A stretch of DNA of 6,837 nucleotides from Clostridium sp. CAG:1193 (GTDB lineage: Bacteria > Bacillota_I > Bacilli_A > RF39 > UBA660): contig HF990820.1 in NCBI GenBank assembly GCA_000436255.1, forward strand, positions 24,531 to 31,367, given 5' to 3'. Below are positions 1-4,472 of the stretch, in pieces; position 1 is the first letter of the stretch, and every line of letters starts with the position of its first letter. The notes beneath the pieces are model-generated. The model saw nothing but the letters and a program-made list of their open reading frames with translations. It was not told the DNA's origin and did no database searches. Made by a program: the position numbers and the translations under genes.

Positions 1-615
1 GAATTTAAAAAAGATTATTTTAAAAAACTTAGCATTTTTTTAAATGAAGAAGTAAAACATAAAACAATATATCCAAAAAGTATAGATTTATTTAAAGCAC
101 TTAAATTAACGGATTATAACGATGTAAATGTAGTTATTTTAGGTCAAGATCCATATCATGGTGAAAATGAAGCGAACGGATTATGCTTTTCTGTTAATCA
201 TGGGATACAAACTCCCCCATCACTACAAAATATATTTAAAGAGTTAAAAAGGGATTTAAATATTACAAGAGAAGATACAGATTTAAGTGATTGGGCTAAA
301 CAAGGAGTACTTTTATTAAATACAGTACTTACTGTAGAAAAAGACAAAGCATTCTCACATAGAGGAAAAGGTTGGGAAATATTTACAGATAAAATAATAG
401 AAAAATTAAACGAAAAAGATGATCCTATTGTATTTATATTGTGGGGAAGTGCTGCAAGAAGTAAAAAAACATTAATAACTAATAAAAAACACATGATAGT
501 AGAATCAGCACACCCATCCCCATTATCATATTACAGAGGATTTGAAGGCAGTAAACCATTTTCAAAAACAAACAACTTGTTAAAAAGTGTAAATAAAAAA
601 GAAATAAAATGGTGA
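1..615 (+). CDS. ung: uracil-DNA glycosylase, family 1 (5' end outside window)
   Basis: Base-excision repair enzyme that removes uracil from DNA in the cytoplasm. The reading frame is open from base 1 and ends at TGA 613-615, giving 204 residues; family members are about 220-230 aa, so some 15-25 N-terminal residues lie outside. The family-1 signatures are all visible. GQDPYHG (142-162) contains the water-activating Asp (codon 148-150). LLLNTVLTVE carries the uracil-binding Asn (codon 319-321). HPSPLS (511-528) starts with the catalytic His (511-513). WGSAA lies just before it. No key residue is missing and there is no frameshift, so the gene looks functional. I see no convincing terminator after the stop, so read-through into the next small gene is possible, although that gene has its own -10 box. 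Identification is very secure. Confidence 0.97.
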   Translation, partial: EFKKDYFKKLSIFLNEEVKHKTIYPKSIDLFKALKLTDYNDVNVVILGQDPYHGENEANGLCFSVNHGIQTPPSLQNIFKELKRDLNITREDTDLSDWAKQGVLLLNTVLTVEKDKAFSHRGKGWEIFTDKIIEKLNEKDDPIVFILWGSAARSKKTLITNKKHMIVESAHPSPLSYYRGFEGSKPFSKTNNLLKSVNKKEIKW

Positions 616-629
616 TAGTATTACTTGTG

Positions 630-638
630 TGTTATAAT
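630..638 (+). promoter_or_regulatory. extended -10 promoter of the zinc-ribbon gene
   Basis: TGT-TATAAT: a perfect -10 hexamer at 633-638 with the TG extension at 630-631. At the usual distance (610-615) there is only a poor -35 (TGGTGA), inside the end of ung, so it would rely on the extended -10. A start near 645 would give a leader of about 78 nt before the ATG at 723, which includes the pairing described at 658-720. Confidence 0.55.
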
Positions 639-657
639 TAGGTTAGATTTTTAATTT

Positions 658-720
658 TATATCTCCTAAATAAGAGTAAAGAAGTTATAAATTAAAGTTA
701 AATATAAAAAAGGAGGTATA
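658..720 (+). promoter_or_regulatory. leader helix that buries the ribosome binding site
   Basis: The Shine-Dalgarno block AGGAGGTATA (711-720) is complementary over all ten bases to TATATCTCCT (658-667), with one G-U pair (662 with 716). The loop between the arms (668-710) is purine-rich and shows no strong competing hairpin. In this fold the entire AGGAGG is paired, so translation of the 54-aa zinc-ribbon protein could be controlled by opening the helix, through temperature, a bound protein or a trans RNA. The complementarity is directly seen; a regulatory role is inference, because any strong SD has some chance of meeting a CTCCT upstream. It matches no riboswitch class that I recognise. 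Confidence 0.45.
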
Positions 721-722
721 GT

Positions 723-887
723 ATGCAAGATAAAACAATAGTATGCAAAGATTGCGGTAAAGAATTTGTATTTACTGTAGGTGAGCAAGAATTCTATAAA
801 GAAAAAGGTTTTACTAATGAACCAGTTAGATGTAAAGAATGCAGAATAAATAGAAAAAATGCAAAATTTTCTACTAGAGAAAAATAA
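723..887 (+). CDS. small zinc-ribbon domain protein (54 aa)
   Basis: A 54-aa protein with two CxxC knuckles, C8-K-D-C11 and C37-K-E-C40, 25 residues apart, the layout of a single treble-clef or zinc-ribbon metal site. Between them is the GEQEFYKEKGFTNEPVRC stretch typical of the short 'probable zinc-ribbon' family found widely in Firmicutes (Pfam family recalled as zinc-ribbon PF13451; some database copies were once mislabelled cytochrome). The C-terminus is basic (RINRKNAK), suggesting nucleic-acid or ribosome contact, but the function of the family is not established. The start is fixed by AGGAGG at 711-716, six bases before the ATG. The gene has its own TATAAT (633-638) and a terminator hairpin at 901-936. 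Its SD can be sequestered by the leader. Confidence 0.9.
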   Translation: MQDKTIVCKDCGKEFVFTVGEQEFYKEKGFTNEPVRCKECRINRKNAKFSTREK

Positions 888-890
888 TTG

Positions 891-919
891 TTGAAAATAT
901 AAATTAATAATGATATAAT
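891..919 (+). promoter_or_regulatory. promoter of the tRNA-His gene
   Basis: TTGAAA (-35, 891-896), a 17-bp spacer and TATAAT (-10, 914-919) preceded by TGA, giving an extended -10. Transcription should start near 926, leaving a leader of about 13 nt before the tRNA. This is one of the two best sigma-A promoters in the window, fitting a stable-RNA gene. It is nearly identical in layout to the promoter at 1151-1179. Confidence 0.8.
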
Positions 920-936
920 ATCGTTGTTAATTTTTT
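901..936 (+). terminator. terminator of the zinc-ribbon gene, overlapping the tRNA promoter
   Basis: A 15-bp stem, 901-915 against 919-933, closes a three-base loop (916-918). All positions pair in RNA, two of them as G-U (908/926 and 911/923), and the 3' arm runs into a T tract ending at 936. This is the form of an intrinsic terminator for the gene that stops at 887. It contains the -10 box (914-919) and the expected start point of the following tRNA gene. The stem is almost all A-U, so its strength in vivo is uncertain. Confidence 0.6.
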
Positions 937-938
937 AT

Positions 939-1015
939 GGCGCCATTGGTGAAGTGGTTAACACGCCAGATTGTGGCTCTGGTATGCATCGGTTCGATTC
1001 CGATATGACGCCCCA
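939..1015 (+). tRNA. tRNA-His (anticodon GTG)
   Basis: Full cloverleaf, including the extra G-1 (939) opposite C73 (1012) that is the identity element for HisRS, and an encoded CCA (1013-1015). Acceptor strand 940-946 pairs with 1005-1011 except for a C-A mismatch at pair 4:69 (943/1008). The D arm runs 949-964 and contains GTGGTTAAC. The anticodon stem CCAGA/TCTGG (966-970/978-982) is perfect around loop TTGTGGC with anticodon GTG at 973-975. The variable loop is TATGC, and the T stem ATCGG/CCGAT (988-992/1000-1004) encloses TTCGATT. It decodes CAC and CAT. It has its own promoter and a terminator at 1053-1078, so it appears to be a single-gene transcription unit. Confidence 0.96.
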
Positions 1016-1052
1016 TATTGAAATTTATACACACTCTTGTGTGATTTATAAT

Positions 1053-1078
1053 AAATCAACTGAAAAGTTGATTTTTTT
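1053..1078 (+). terminator. intrinsic terminator after tRNA-His
   Basis: Perfect 9-bp stem AAATCAACT/AGTTGATTT (1053-1061 and 1066-1074) with a GAAA tetraloop, followed by T's to 1078. A smaller hairpin, CACAC-TCTT-GTGTG (1030-1043), lies between the tRNA CCA end and this terminator and may help 3' processing or add to termination. Confidence 0.85.
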
Positions 1079-1085
1079 ATATTGC

Positions 1086-1145
1086 AATAGATATATAAAA
1101 ATGTTACTTATATTAAAACATAATAAAATTATGTTGATAAAGTAG
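1086..1145 (+). pseudogene. possible remnant of a NUDIX gene 5' end
   Basis: Read in the frame of 1086, the stretch gives NRYIKMLLILKHNKIML, then IK and a TAG stop. The N-terminus of the intact NUDIX protein downstream has NRVKALLINKHNKIML (2488-2535). With one codon inserted, 13 of 16 aligned residues agree, and the DNA agrees over two longer blocks, TTACTTATA and CATAATAAAAT. There is no start codon with an SD here and no Nudix box follows. It could be a decayed partial copy, or chance likeness in AT-rich DNA. The stretch also contains a perfect 8-bp inverted repeat (1117-1124/1128-1135) that has no T tract. Confidence 0.3.
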
Positions 1146-1150
1146 TTTAC

Positions 1151-1179
1151 TTGAAAATATTTCATCGTTTTGATATAAT
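1151..1179 (+). promoter_or_regulatory. promoter of the 149-aa gene
   Basis: TTGAAA (1151-1156), a 17-bp spacer and TATAAT (1174-1179) with TGA before it. The blocks TTGAAAATAT and TGATATAATA occur with the same spacing in the tRNA-His promoter; only the ten bases between differ. The -35 box covers an in-frame alternative TTG start of the next gene, which argues against that start. Confidence 0.8.
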
Positions 1180-1207
1180 AACACACGTTAATTTAGAAGG
1201 TATTTTT

Positions 1208-1657
1208 ATGGAAAATTCATCAAATGATAATATCGATAAGGAATATTTAAAAGATGACTATGAATCTACATATGAGTACGGATTATCTCTTTTTAAAGAA
1301 TCTTTAAAAGAAGTAAGTGTGTATCCATATCATGAAATTTTGCCTTATTTTAATTATCCTTTATCTATGATTGAAAGTGATGTAAAAGAAGCAAGAGAAA
1401 GTAAAACAGATAATAATGAGTTTTATAAAGAACAATGCGATAAATTGCTTCTGATGTATGAAAGATTGTTAAATACCTCTTTAATTTGTCAATTTGAAAC
1501 AGGTACAAAAGAAGAAAAACAAAGGGCAAAGGAAATACTTAAAGTAATCAAGAAGTGCATAATTAAAGATGAAGTTTCTAAACAACCTGAAAATTCCTCT
1601 AAAAAACTTGTTAAAAATTTATTTTCAAAATTTAAAAAGCAAGAAAATACTAAATAG
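1208..1657 (+). CDS. hypothetical acidic-to-basic soluble protein (149 aa)
   Basis: I do not recognise this protein. ATG 1208 is chosen because AGAAGG lies at 1195-1200, seven bases upstream; a longer version starting at 1151 would begin inside the -35 box. No signal peptide or membrane segment is visible. The N-terminal 40 residues are rich in D, E, N and S. The middle (about residues 20-115) looks alpha-helical, with repeated charged heptad-like stretches such as EFYKEQCDKLLLMYERLL. The tail, from about residue 120, is strongly basic with alternating K and F (KKLVKNLFSKFKKQ), and could bind membrane surface or nucleic acid. Cysteines are few and not in metal-binding spacing. It is monocistronic between its own promoter and the hairpins at 1681-1741. 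Coding status is well supported by the promoter, SD and terminator; function is unknown. Confidence 0.8.
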   Translation: MENSSNDNIDKEYLKDDYESTYEYGLSLFKESLKEVSVYPYHEILPYFNYPLSMIESDVKEARESKTDNNEFYKEQCDKLLLMYERLLNTSLICQFETGTKEEKQRAKEILKVIKKCIIKDEVSKQPENSSKKLVKNLFSKFKKQENTK

Positions 1658-1680
1658 TTACTTAATATATTTATATATTA

Positions 1681-1702
1681 AAATGTGGATATCTACACAT
1701 TT
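1681..1702 (+). repeat. hairpin in the 3' untranslated region
   Basis: AAATGTG (1681-1687) pairs perfectly with CACATTT (1696-1702) around an 8-nt loop. It lies 23 nt after the stop of the 149-aa gene and just before the true terminator. There is no T tract, so it is perhaps an RNA-stabilising stem. Confidence 0.4.
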
Positions 1703-1717
1703 ATTATGTTTAAAAAT

Positions 1718-1748
1718 AAAATCAAACTCTAAGTTTGGTTTTTCTTTT
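1718..1748 (+). terminator. intrinsic terminator of the 149-aa gene
   Basis: Ten-base stem AAATCAAACT/AGTTTGGTTT (1719-1728 and 1732-1741, one G-U) with a CTA loop, then TT-C-TTTT. It separates the 149-aa gene from the PF06541-NUDIX operon. Confidence 0.8.
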
Positions 1749-1775
1749 GTGAAAGAATAAGTTTAAATTTGTATA

Positions 1776-1803
1776 TTGTTCTATAAATGTAATATGGTAT
1801 AAT
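1776..1803 (+). promoter_or_regulatory. promoter of the PF06541-NUDIX operon
   Basis: TATAAT at 1798-1803 preceded by TGG (extended -10), with TTGTTC (1776-1781) as a -35 at 16 bp. The -10 is the left arm of a small AT palindrome, TATAATA-TAC-TATTATA (1798-1814), which may be chance in such AT-rich DNA. The predicted leader is very short, about 15 nt. Confidence 0.65.
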
Positions 1804-1823
1804 ATACTATTATAGGTGATATT

Positions 1824-2471
1824 ATGATTATTAGTAAATATTTTTTATTATTTGTTTTCTATTCATTTTTAGGATGGCTTATGGAAGTTACCCAGGGATA
1901 TGTAAGACATAAAAAATTTGTAAATAGAGGTTTTTTAATTGGACCGTATTGTCCAATATATGGTTATGGCGCAATATCAATGACACTATTATTAAAAGGA
2001 TACGCAAATGATCCAATTGTTTTATTTGTTATGGCAATAGTAATTTGTTCTATCTTAGAATACACTACTAGTTTTGTTATGGAAAAACTATTTAAAATAA
2101 GATGGTGGGATTATTCTAATAGAAAATTTAATATTAACGGAAGAATATGTTTAGAAACGATGATTCCTTTTGGTATATTAGGTTGTTTAATGATATATTT
2201 TGTTAATCCTTTTATGTTTGCTATTATTGATATGATACCAAGCAATTTAATTAATATAATTGCGGTAATTTTGTTCATAATATATTTGGTGGATAATGCA
2301 ATTTCTATAACAATAATATCTAATTTAAAAGATATTACACTTGATGTTAAAGGTGATTCAACTGAAAAAGTAACTAAAGAAGTAAGAAAAAGAGTACTTG
2401 CCGGACAACAAACTTTATATAAGAGAATTGTAAAAGCATTTTCATCATTTAAAGTAGTAAGAAAGAAGTGA
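1824..2471 (+). CDS. PF06541-type multi-pass membrane protein (putative ABC-transporter type IV family)
   Basis: A 215-aa polytopic membrane protein. It shows the hallmarks of the family called 'putative ABC-transporter type IV' in Pfam. FLGWLMEV in the first helix (about residues 5-21) is followed by NRGFLIGPYCPIYGYGA (34-50), then EYTTSFVMEKLF (79-90) leading to RWWDYS (93-98) and NINGRICL (103-110). Hydrophobic segments lie at about 3-20, 44-58, 64-80, 112-136 and 143-165; the C-terminal 45 residues are basic and probably cytoplasmic. The conserved W, Y and P residues suggest a binding or catalytic site near the membrane face, but no function is proven and the transporter label is weakly based. 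The start ATG follows AGGTGA (1814-1819). It is co-transcribed with the NUDIX gene, which begins four bases after its TGA. Confidence 0.88.
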   Translation: MIISKYFLLFVFYSFLGWLMEVTQGYVRHKKFVNRGFLIGPYCPIYGYGAISMTLLLKGYANDPIVLFVMAIVICSILEYTTSFVMEKLFKIRWWDYSNRKFNINGRICLETMIPFGILGCLMIYFVNPFMFAIIDMIPSNLINIIAVILFIIYLVDNAISITIISNLKDITLDVKGDSTEKVTKEVRKRVLAGQQTLYKRIVKAFSSFKVVRKK

Positions 2472-2475
2472 TAGT

Positions 2476-2916
2476 GTGGAAATTATAAATAGAGTAAAAG
2501 CTTTACTTATAAACAAGCATAATAAAATAATGCTTTGTTTATGTGATGGACAATATCAATTCCCAGGTGGGCATGTTGAAGATGGTGAATCTTTAATAGA
2601 TGCGTTAAAAAGAGAAATTAGAGAAGAAACAGGAATTGTACTTGATATTAAAAATATAAAACCATTTCATAAGATACATTATGATTTGAAAGATAGAAAA
2701 TTAAATATATATTATTATGCTATTAATTGTGATGAAGAGGTAAATTTAAAAAATACAGATATGACTGACTTAGAAAAAGAAGGTAATTTTAAAATTAAAT
2801 ATGTTGATTTAGGAAATGCCGAAAAGGTAATAATTGATAATATAGATGCTCATCCAAGAAATAGATTTATAGTAAAAGAAATGGTTGAAGTGTTAGAGGC
2901 GTATAAAAAAATATAA
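2476..2916 (+). CDS. NUDIX hydrolase (146 aa)
   Basis: A hydrolase of nucleoside diphosphates linked to another moiety, acting in the cytoplasm; the exact substrate cannot be told. The Nudix box is complete at residues 32-54, following the pattern Gx5Ex7REUxEExGU: G32, E38, R46, E47, E50, E51 and G53 are all present, so the Mg-binding glutamates are intact. The preceding QFPGG is the usual strand leading into the box. Length is typical of single-domain enzymes. The start is GTG 2476, four bases after the upstream TGA; the SD is weak (GAAAGAAG at 2461-2468), suggesting translational coupling with the membrane protein. The next in-frame ATG (Met19) would delete the first beta-strand, so GTG is preferred. 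Transcription ends at the hairpin beginning on its stop codon. Confidence 0.93.
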   Translation: MEIINRVKALLINKHNKIMLCLCDGQYQFPGGHVEDGESLIDALKREIREETGIVLDIKNIKPFHKIHYDLKDRKLNIYYYAINCDEEVNLKNTDMTDLEKEGNFKIKYVDLGNAEKVIIDNIDAHPRNRFIVKEMVEVLEAYKKI

Positions 2917-2947
2917 AAAACAAGAATTATTTAGATTTCTTGTTTTT
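2916..2947 (+). terminator. bidirectional terminator between NUDIX and the 40-aa gene
   Basis: An 11-bp stem, AAAAACAAGAA (2916-2926) with TTCTTGTTTTT (2937-2947), is followed by CTTTTT on the plus strand. On the minus strand the arms are reversed and followed by a T-rich run from the A tract before 2920. It therefore serves both converging genes. The 3' arm is also the coding sequence for the last codons of the minus-strand gene. Confidence 0.85.
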
Positions 2948-3049
2948 CTTTTTACAATATAAACTATTTACTATCTTAACTTTCTTACCGATTTTAGTAA
3001 CGAATTTCTTTTTTACGCCTTCAGGTAATTCTTTTTTTATAATTTTCAT
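2927..3049 (-). CDS. very small lysine-rich basic protein (40 aa)
   Basis: On the minus strand, ATG (3049-3047) is preceded at seven bases by GGAGGG (3062-3057), one of the best ribosome sites in the window, and further upstream by TGA-TATAAT (3078-3070). The product runs MKIIKKELPEGVKKKF, then VTKIGKKVKIVNSLYC, then KKKNKKSK, and stops at TAA (2929-2927). Sixteen of 40 residues are lysine and only two are acidic, so it is extremely basic, with no membrane segment and a single cysteine. It could be an RNA- or ribosome-associated small protein; I do not recognise a family. The coincidence of promoter, SD, frame and a shared terminator makes a real gene likely despite its size. It converges on the NUDIX gene and diverges from the TetR operon. 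Confidence 0.78.
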   Translation of the reverse strand: MKIIKKELPEGVKKKFVTKIGKKVKIVNSLYCKKKNKKSK

Positions 3050-3069
3050 ATAACTTCCCTCCGCGTATA

Positions 3070-3078
3070 ATTATATCA
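3070..3078 (-). promoter_or_regulatory. extended -10 promoter of the 40-aa gene
   Basis: On the minus strand, TGA-TATAAT at 3078-3070, only a few bases before GGAGGG, so the leader is about 15 nt. The -35 at 17 bp (TTACTT, 3098-3093) is poor. The TATCATGT sequence beside it (3074-3081, plus strand) also occurs in the centre of the TetR palindrome. Confidence 0.65.
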
Positions 3079-3125
3079 TGTATATTATAAATAAGTAAAT
3101 TATTTTATTTAAATAAGAGTAGTGC

Positions 3126-3155
3126 ATAATATTGTATCATGTGATATAATATTAT
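3126..3155 (+). promoter_or_regulatory. probable TetR operator (30-bp palindrome)
   Basis: A near-perfect inverted repeat centred between 3140 and 3141. Thirteen of fifteen position pairs match, comprising outer arms ATAATATT/AATATTAT (3126-3133/3148-3155) and inner arms TATCA/TGATA (3135-3139/3142-3146). Only 3134/3147 and the central pair fail. It covers the -10 box of the TetR gene (3145-3150), the classic position for autorepression by a TetR-family dimer. The symmetry is seen; binding by the neighbouring regulator is inference. Confidence 0.7.
3142..3150 (+). promoter_or_regulatory. extended -10 promoter of the TetR-LiaF-DUF4097-ABC operon
   Basis: TGA-TATAAT (TATAAT at 3145-3150). The -35 region at 17 bp (GTGCAT, 3122-3127) is poor, so the promoter probably depends on the extended -10. 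The start point would be near 3157 and the leader about 25 nt. The -10 lies inside the right half of the palindrome at 3126-3155. Confidence 0.7.
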
Positions 3156-3181
3156 TAAGCACATTATAGAAAGGAGAGAAT

Positions 3182-3793
3182 ATGCCAACTAAGATAAAAA
3201 TAACTAAAGAAATGATACTTGATGCAGCATTTGAAATAGCAAAAGAAGAAGGTATTGAAGGGGTTAGCAATAGGACAATTGCAAAAAGATTAAATTCGTC
3301 AATAAGGCCAATATATTATCAATTTGAAAATTCTAAAGAATTAAATCAAGAATTACGTATTAAGATTGAAAAATATTTTTATCACTATTTAATGGATAAT
3401 ATAAATGATGATATGCCAGCTTATAAACAAGTTGGTGTTAAGTATATTGAATTTGCAAAGTATGAGACTAATCTTTTTAAAGTTCTATTTATGAGTAGAA
3501 GTGAACTTTTTGCAAGTGAATTTATTACACAAGATGAAGAATTTAAAGAATTATCAAAGATAATTAAACTAAGCACAGAATTAAGTGATAGTGATATTGA
3601 GTTATTTCATACTAAAATGTGGATATTCACGCATGGTATTGCAACATTAATTGCAACAGGTACAGTAGTTTTTACTGATGAGCAAATTAAAGAATTATTG
3701 TCATATGAATTTCAAGCACTTATGTTACTTGAAAATAATAAAGATAATAAATGGGTAATAAAAAATAAGAAAGAAGGAGTAAATAATGAATAA
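3182..3793 (+). CDS. TetR/AcrR family transcriptional regulator
   Basis: A 203-aa cytoplasmic DNA-binding regulator. Residues 6-53 form the TetR N-terminal domain: helix 1 TKEMILDAAFEIAKEEG, then GVSNRTIAKRLNSSIRPIYYQFENSKEL, the helix-turn-helix with the usual IYYQF recognition-helix end. The C-terminal ligand and dimer domain is all-helical. It contains WIFTHGIATLIATGT (147-161), which resembles the W-HG motif of the WHG/TetR_C_33 type seen in Firmicutes regulators next to transporters. The ligand cannot be inferred. The start follows AAGGAG (3171-3176). It is the first gene of the operon and overlaps the LiaF-like gene by 8 nt. The palindrome over its own -10 suggests negative autoregulation of the whole operon. 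Confidence 0.93.
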   Translation: MPTKIKITKEMILDAAFEIAKEEGIEGVSNRTIAKRLNSSIRPIYYQFENSKELNQELRIKIEKYFYHYLMDNINDDMPAYKQVGVKYIEFAKYETNLFKVLFMSRSELFASEFITQDEEFKELSKIIKLSTELSDSDIELFHTKMWIFTHGIATLIATGTVVFTDEQIKELLSYEFQALMLLENNKDNKWVIKNKKEGVNNE

Positions 3794-4472
3794 TTTTAAA
3801 AATATAATTTGGGGTATAGTTTTAGTTACAATAGGAATAATATTTGGTTTAAATGAACTTAATATTACAAATATTAATATATTTTTTGATGGATGGTGGA
3901 CACTTTTTATTATAGTTCCATGCGTAATTGGATTATTTAATGATGATGAAAAAACAGGAAGTATTATAGGAATATTAATAGGTATAATTTTATTACTAGG
4001 ATGTCAAGCTATAATTACTTTTGATTTAGTATGGAAATTAATGTTACCACTAGTATTAATTGTTATTGGTTTATCATTTATATTTAAAGATGCATTTAAT
4101 AGTAAAATTAACAAAGAGATAAAGAAAATAAATAAAAATAAAACAAAAGATGGTGGATATTGTTCGACATTTTCATCACAAAAAGTAAGCTTTAGCGATG
4201 AAGAATTTAATGGTACAGATGTTAGTGCTATATTTGGCGCAGTAGAAATAGATTTAACAGATGCTATAATTAAAAAAGACGTAGTAATAAATGCAAGTGC
4301 AGTTTTTGGTGGTATAGATATAAGAGTACCAAAAAATATGAAAGTTAAAATTAAATCAAATTCAATATTTGGTGGAGTTAGCGAGAAAAAAAGAAATATA
4401 AAAGAAACTAGTACATCACAAACAATATATATAAATGCATCATGTATGTTTGGAGGGGTAGAAATTAAATGA
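3786..4472 (+). CDS. LiaF-like membrane protein (four TM helices plus beta-rich C-terminal domain)
   Basis: A 228-aa protein with four hydrophobic segments (about residues 7-24, 36-52, 58-78 and 83-100), a basic linker and a beta-rich C-terminal domain. The C-terminal part has phased FG motifs: AIFGAVEIDL (149-), AVFGGIDIRV (172-), SIFGGV (193-) and CMFGGVEIK (220-228). This is the signature of the LiaF / cell-wall-active-antibiotic-response C-terminal domain (PF09922), with an N-terminal helix set like DUF5668. In Bacillus, LiaF inhibits the envelope-stress kinase LiaS; no LiaS or LiaR gene is seen here, so its partner may be a gene of this operon. AAGGAG (3774-3779) is six bases before the ATG, which lies inside the end of the TetR gene. 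It overlaps the next gene by four bases (ATGA). Confidence 0.85.
   Translation: MNNFKNIIWGIVLVTIGIIFGLNELNITNINIFFDGWWTLFIIVPCVIGLFNDDEKTGSIIGILIGIILLLGCQAIITFDLVWKLMLPLVLIVIGLSFIFKDAFNSKINKEIKKINKNKTKDGGYCSTFSSQKVSFSDEEFNGTDVSAIFGAVEIDLTDAIIKKDVVINASAVFGGIDIRVPKNMKVKIKSNSIFGGVSEKKRNIKETSTSQTIYINASCMFGGVEIK

Noticed and set aside
198..494. Minus-strand open frame of 98 codons opposite ung
   Set aside because: Lies fully within the well-conserved ung gene, with no SD; it is a shadow frame.
924..1145. Plus-strand open frame of 73 codons
   Set aside because: It runs through the tRNA-His gene and its terminator, so it cannot be a normal protein gene. Only its last part (from 1086) is noted, for its NUDIX likeness.
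1151..1207. Longer start (TTG 1151) for the 149-aa gene
   Set aside because: It would start on the -35 box, has no SD, and the first 19 residues would be promoter sequence. ATG 1208 has AGAAGG at seven bases.
1569..1760. Plus-strand 63-codon frame overlapping the end of the 149-aa gene
   Set aside because: Covers two hairpins including the terminator, and has no SD; a shadow frame.
2511..2540. Imperfect hairpin near the start of the NUDIX gene (AAACAAGCAT against ATGCTTTGTTT)
   Set aside because: One base is bulged and it lies in coding sequence for the first beta-strand; AT-rich coding DNA easily gives such stems.
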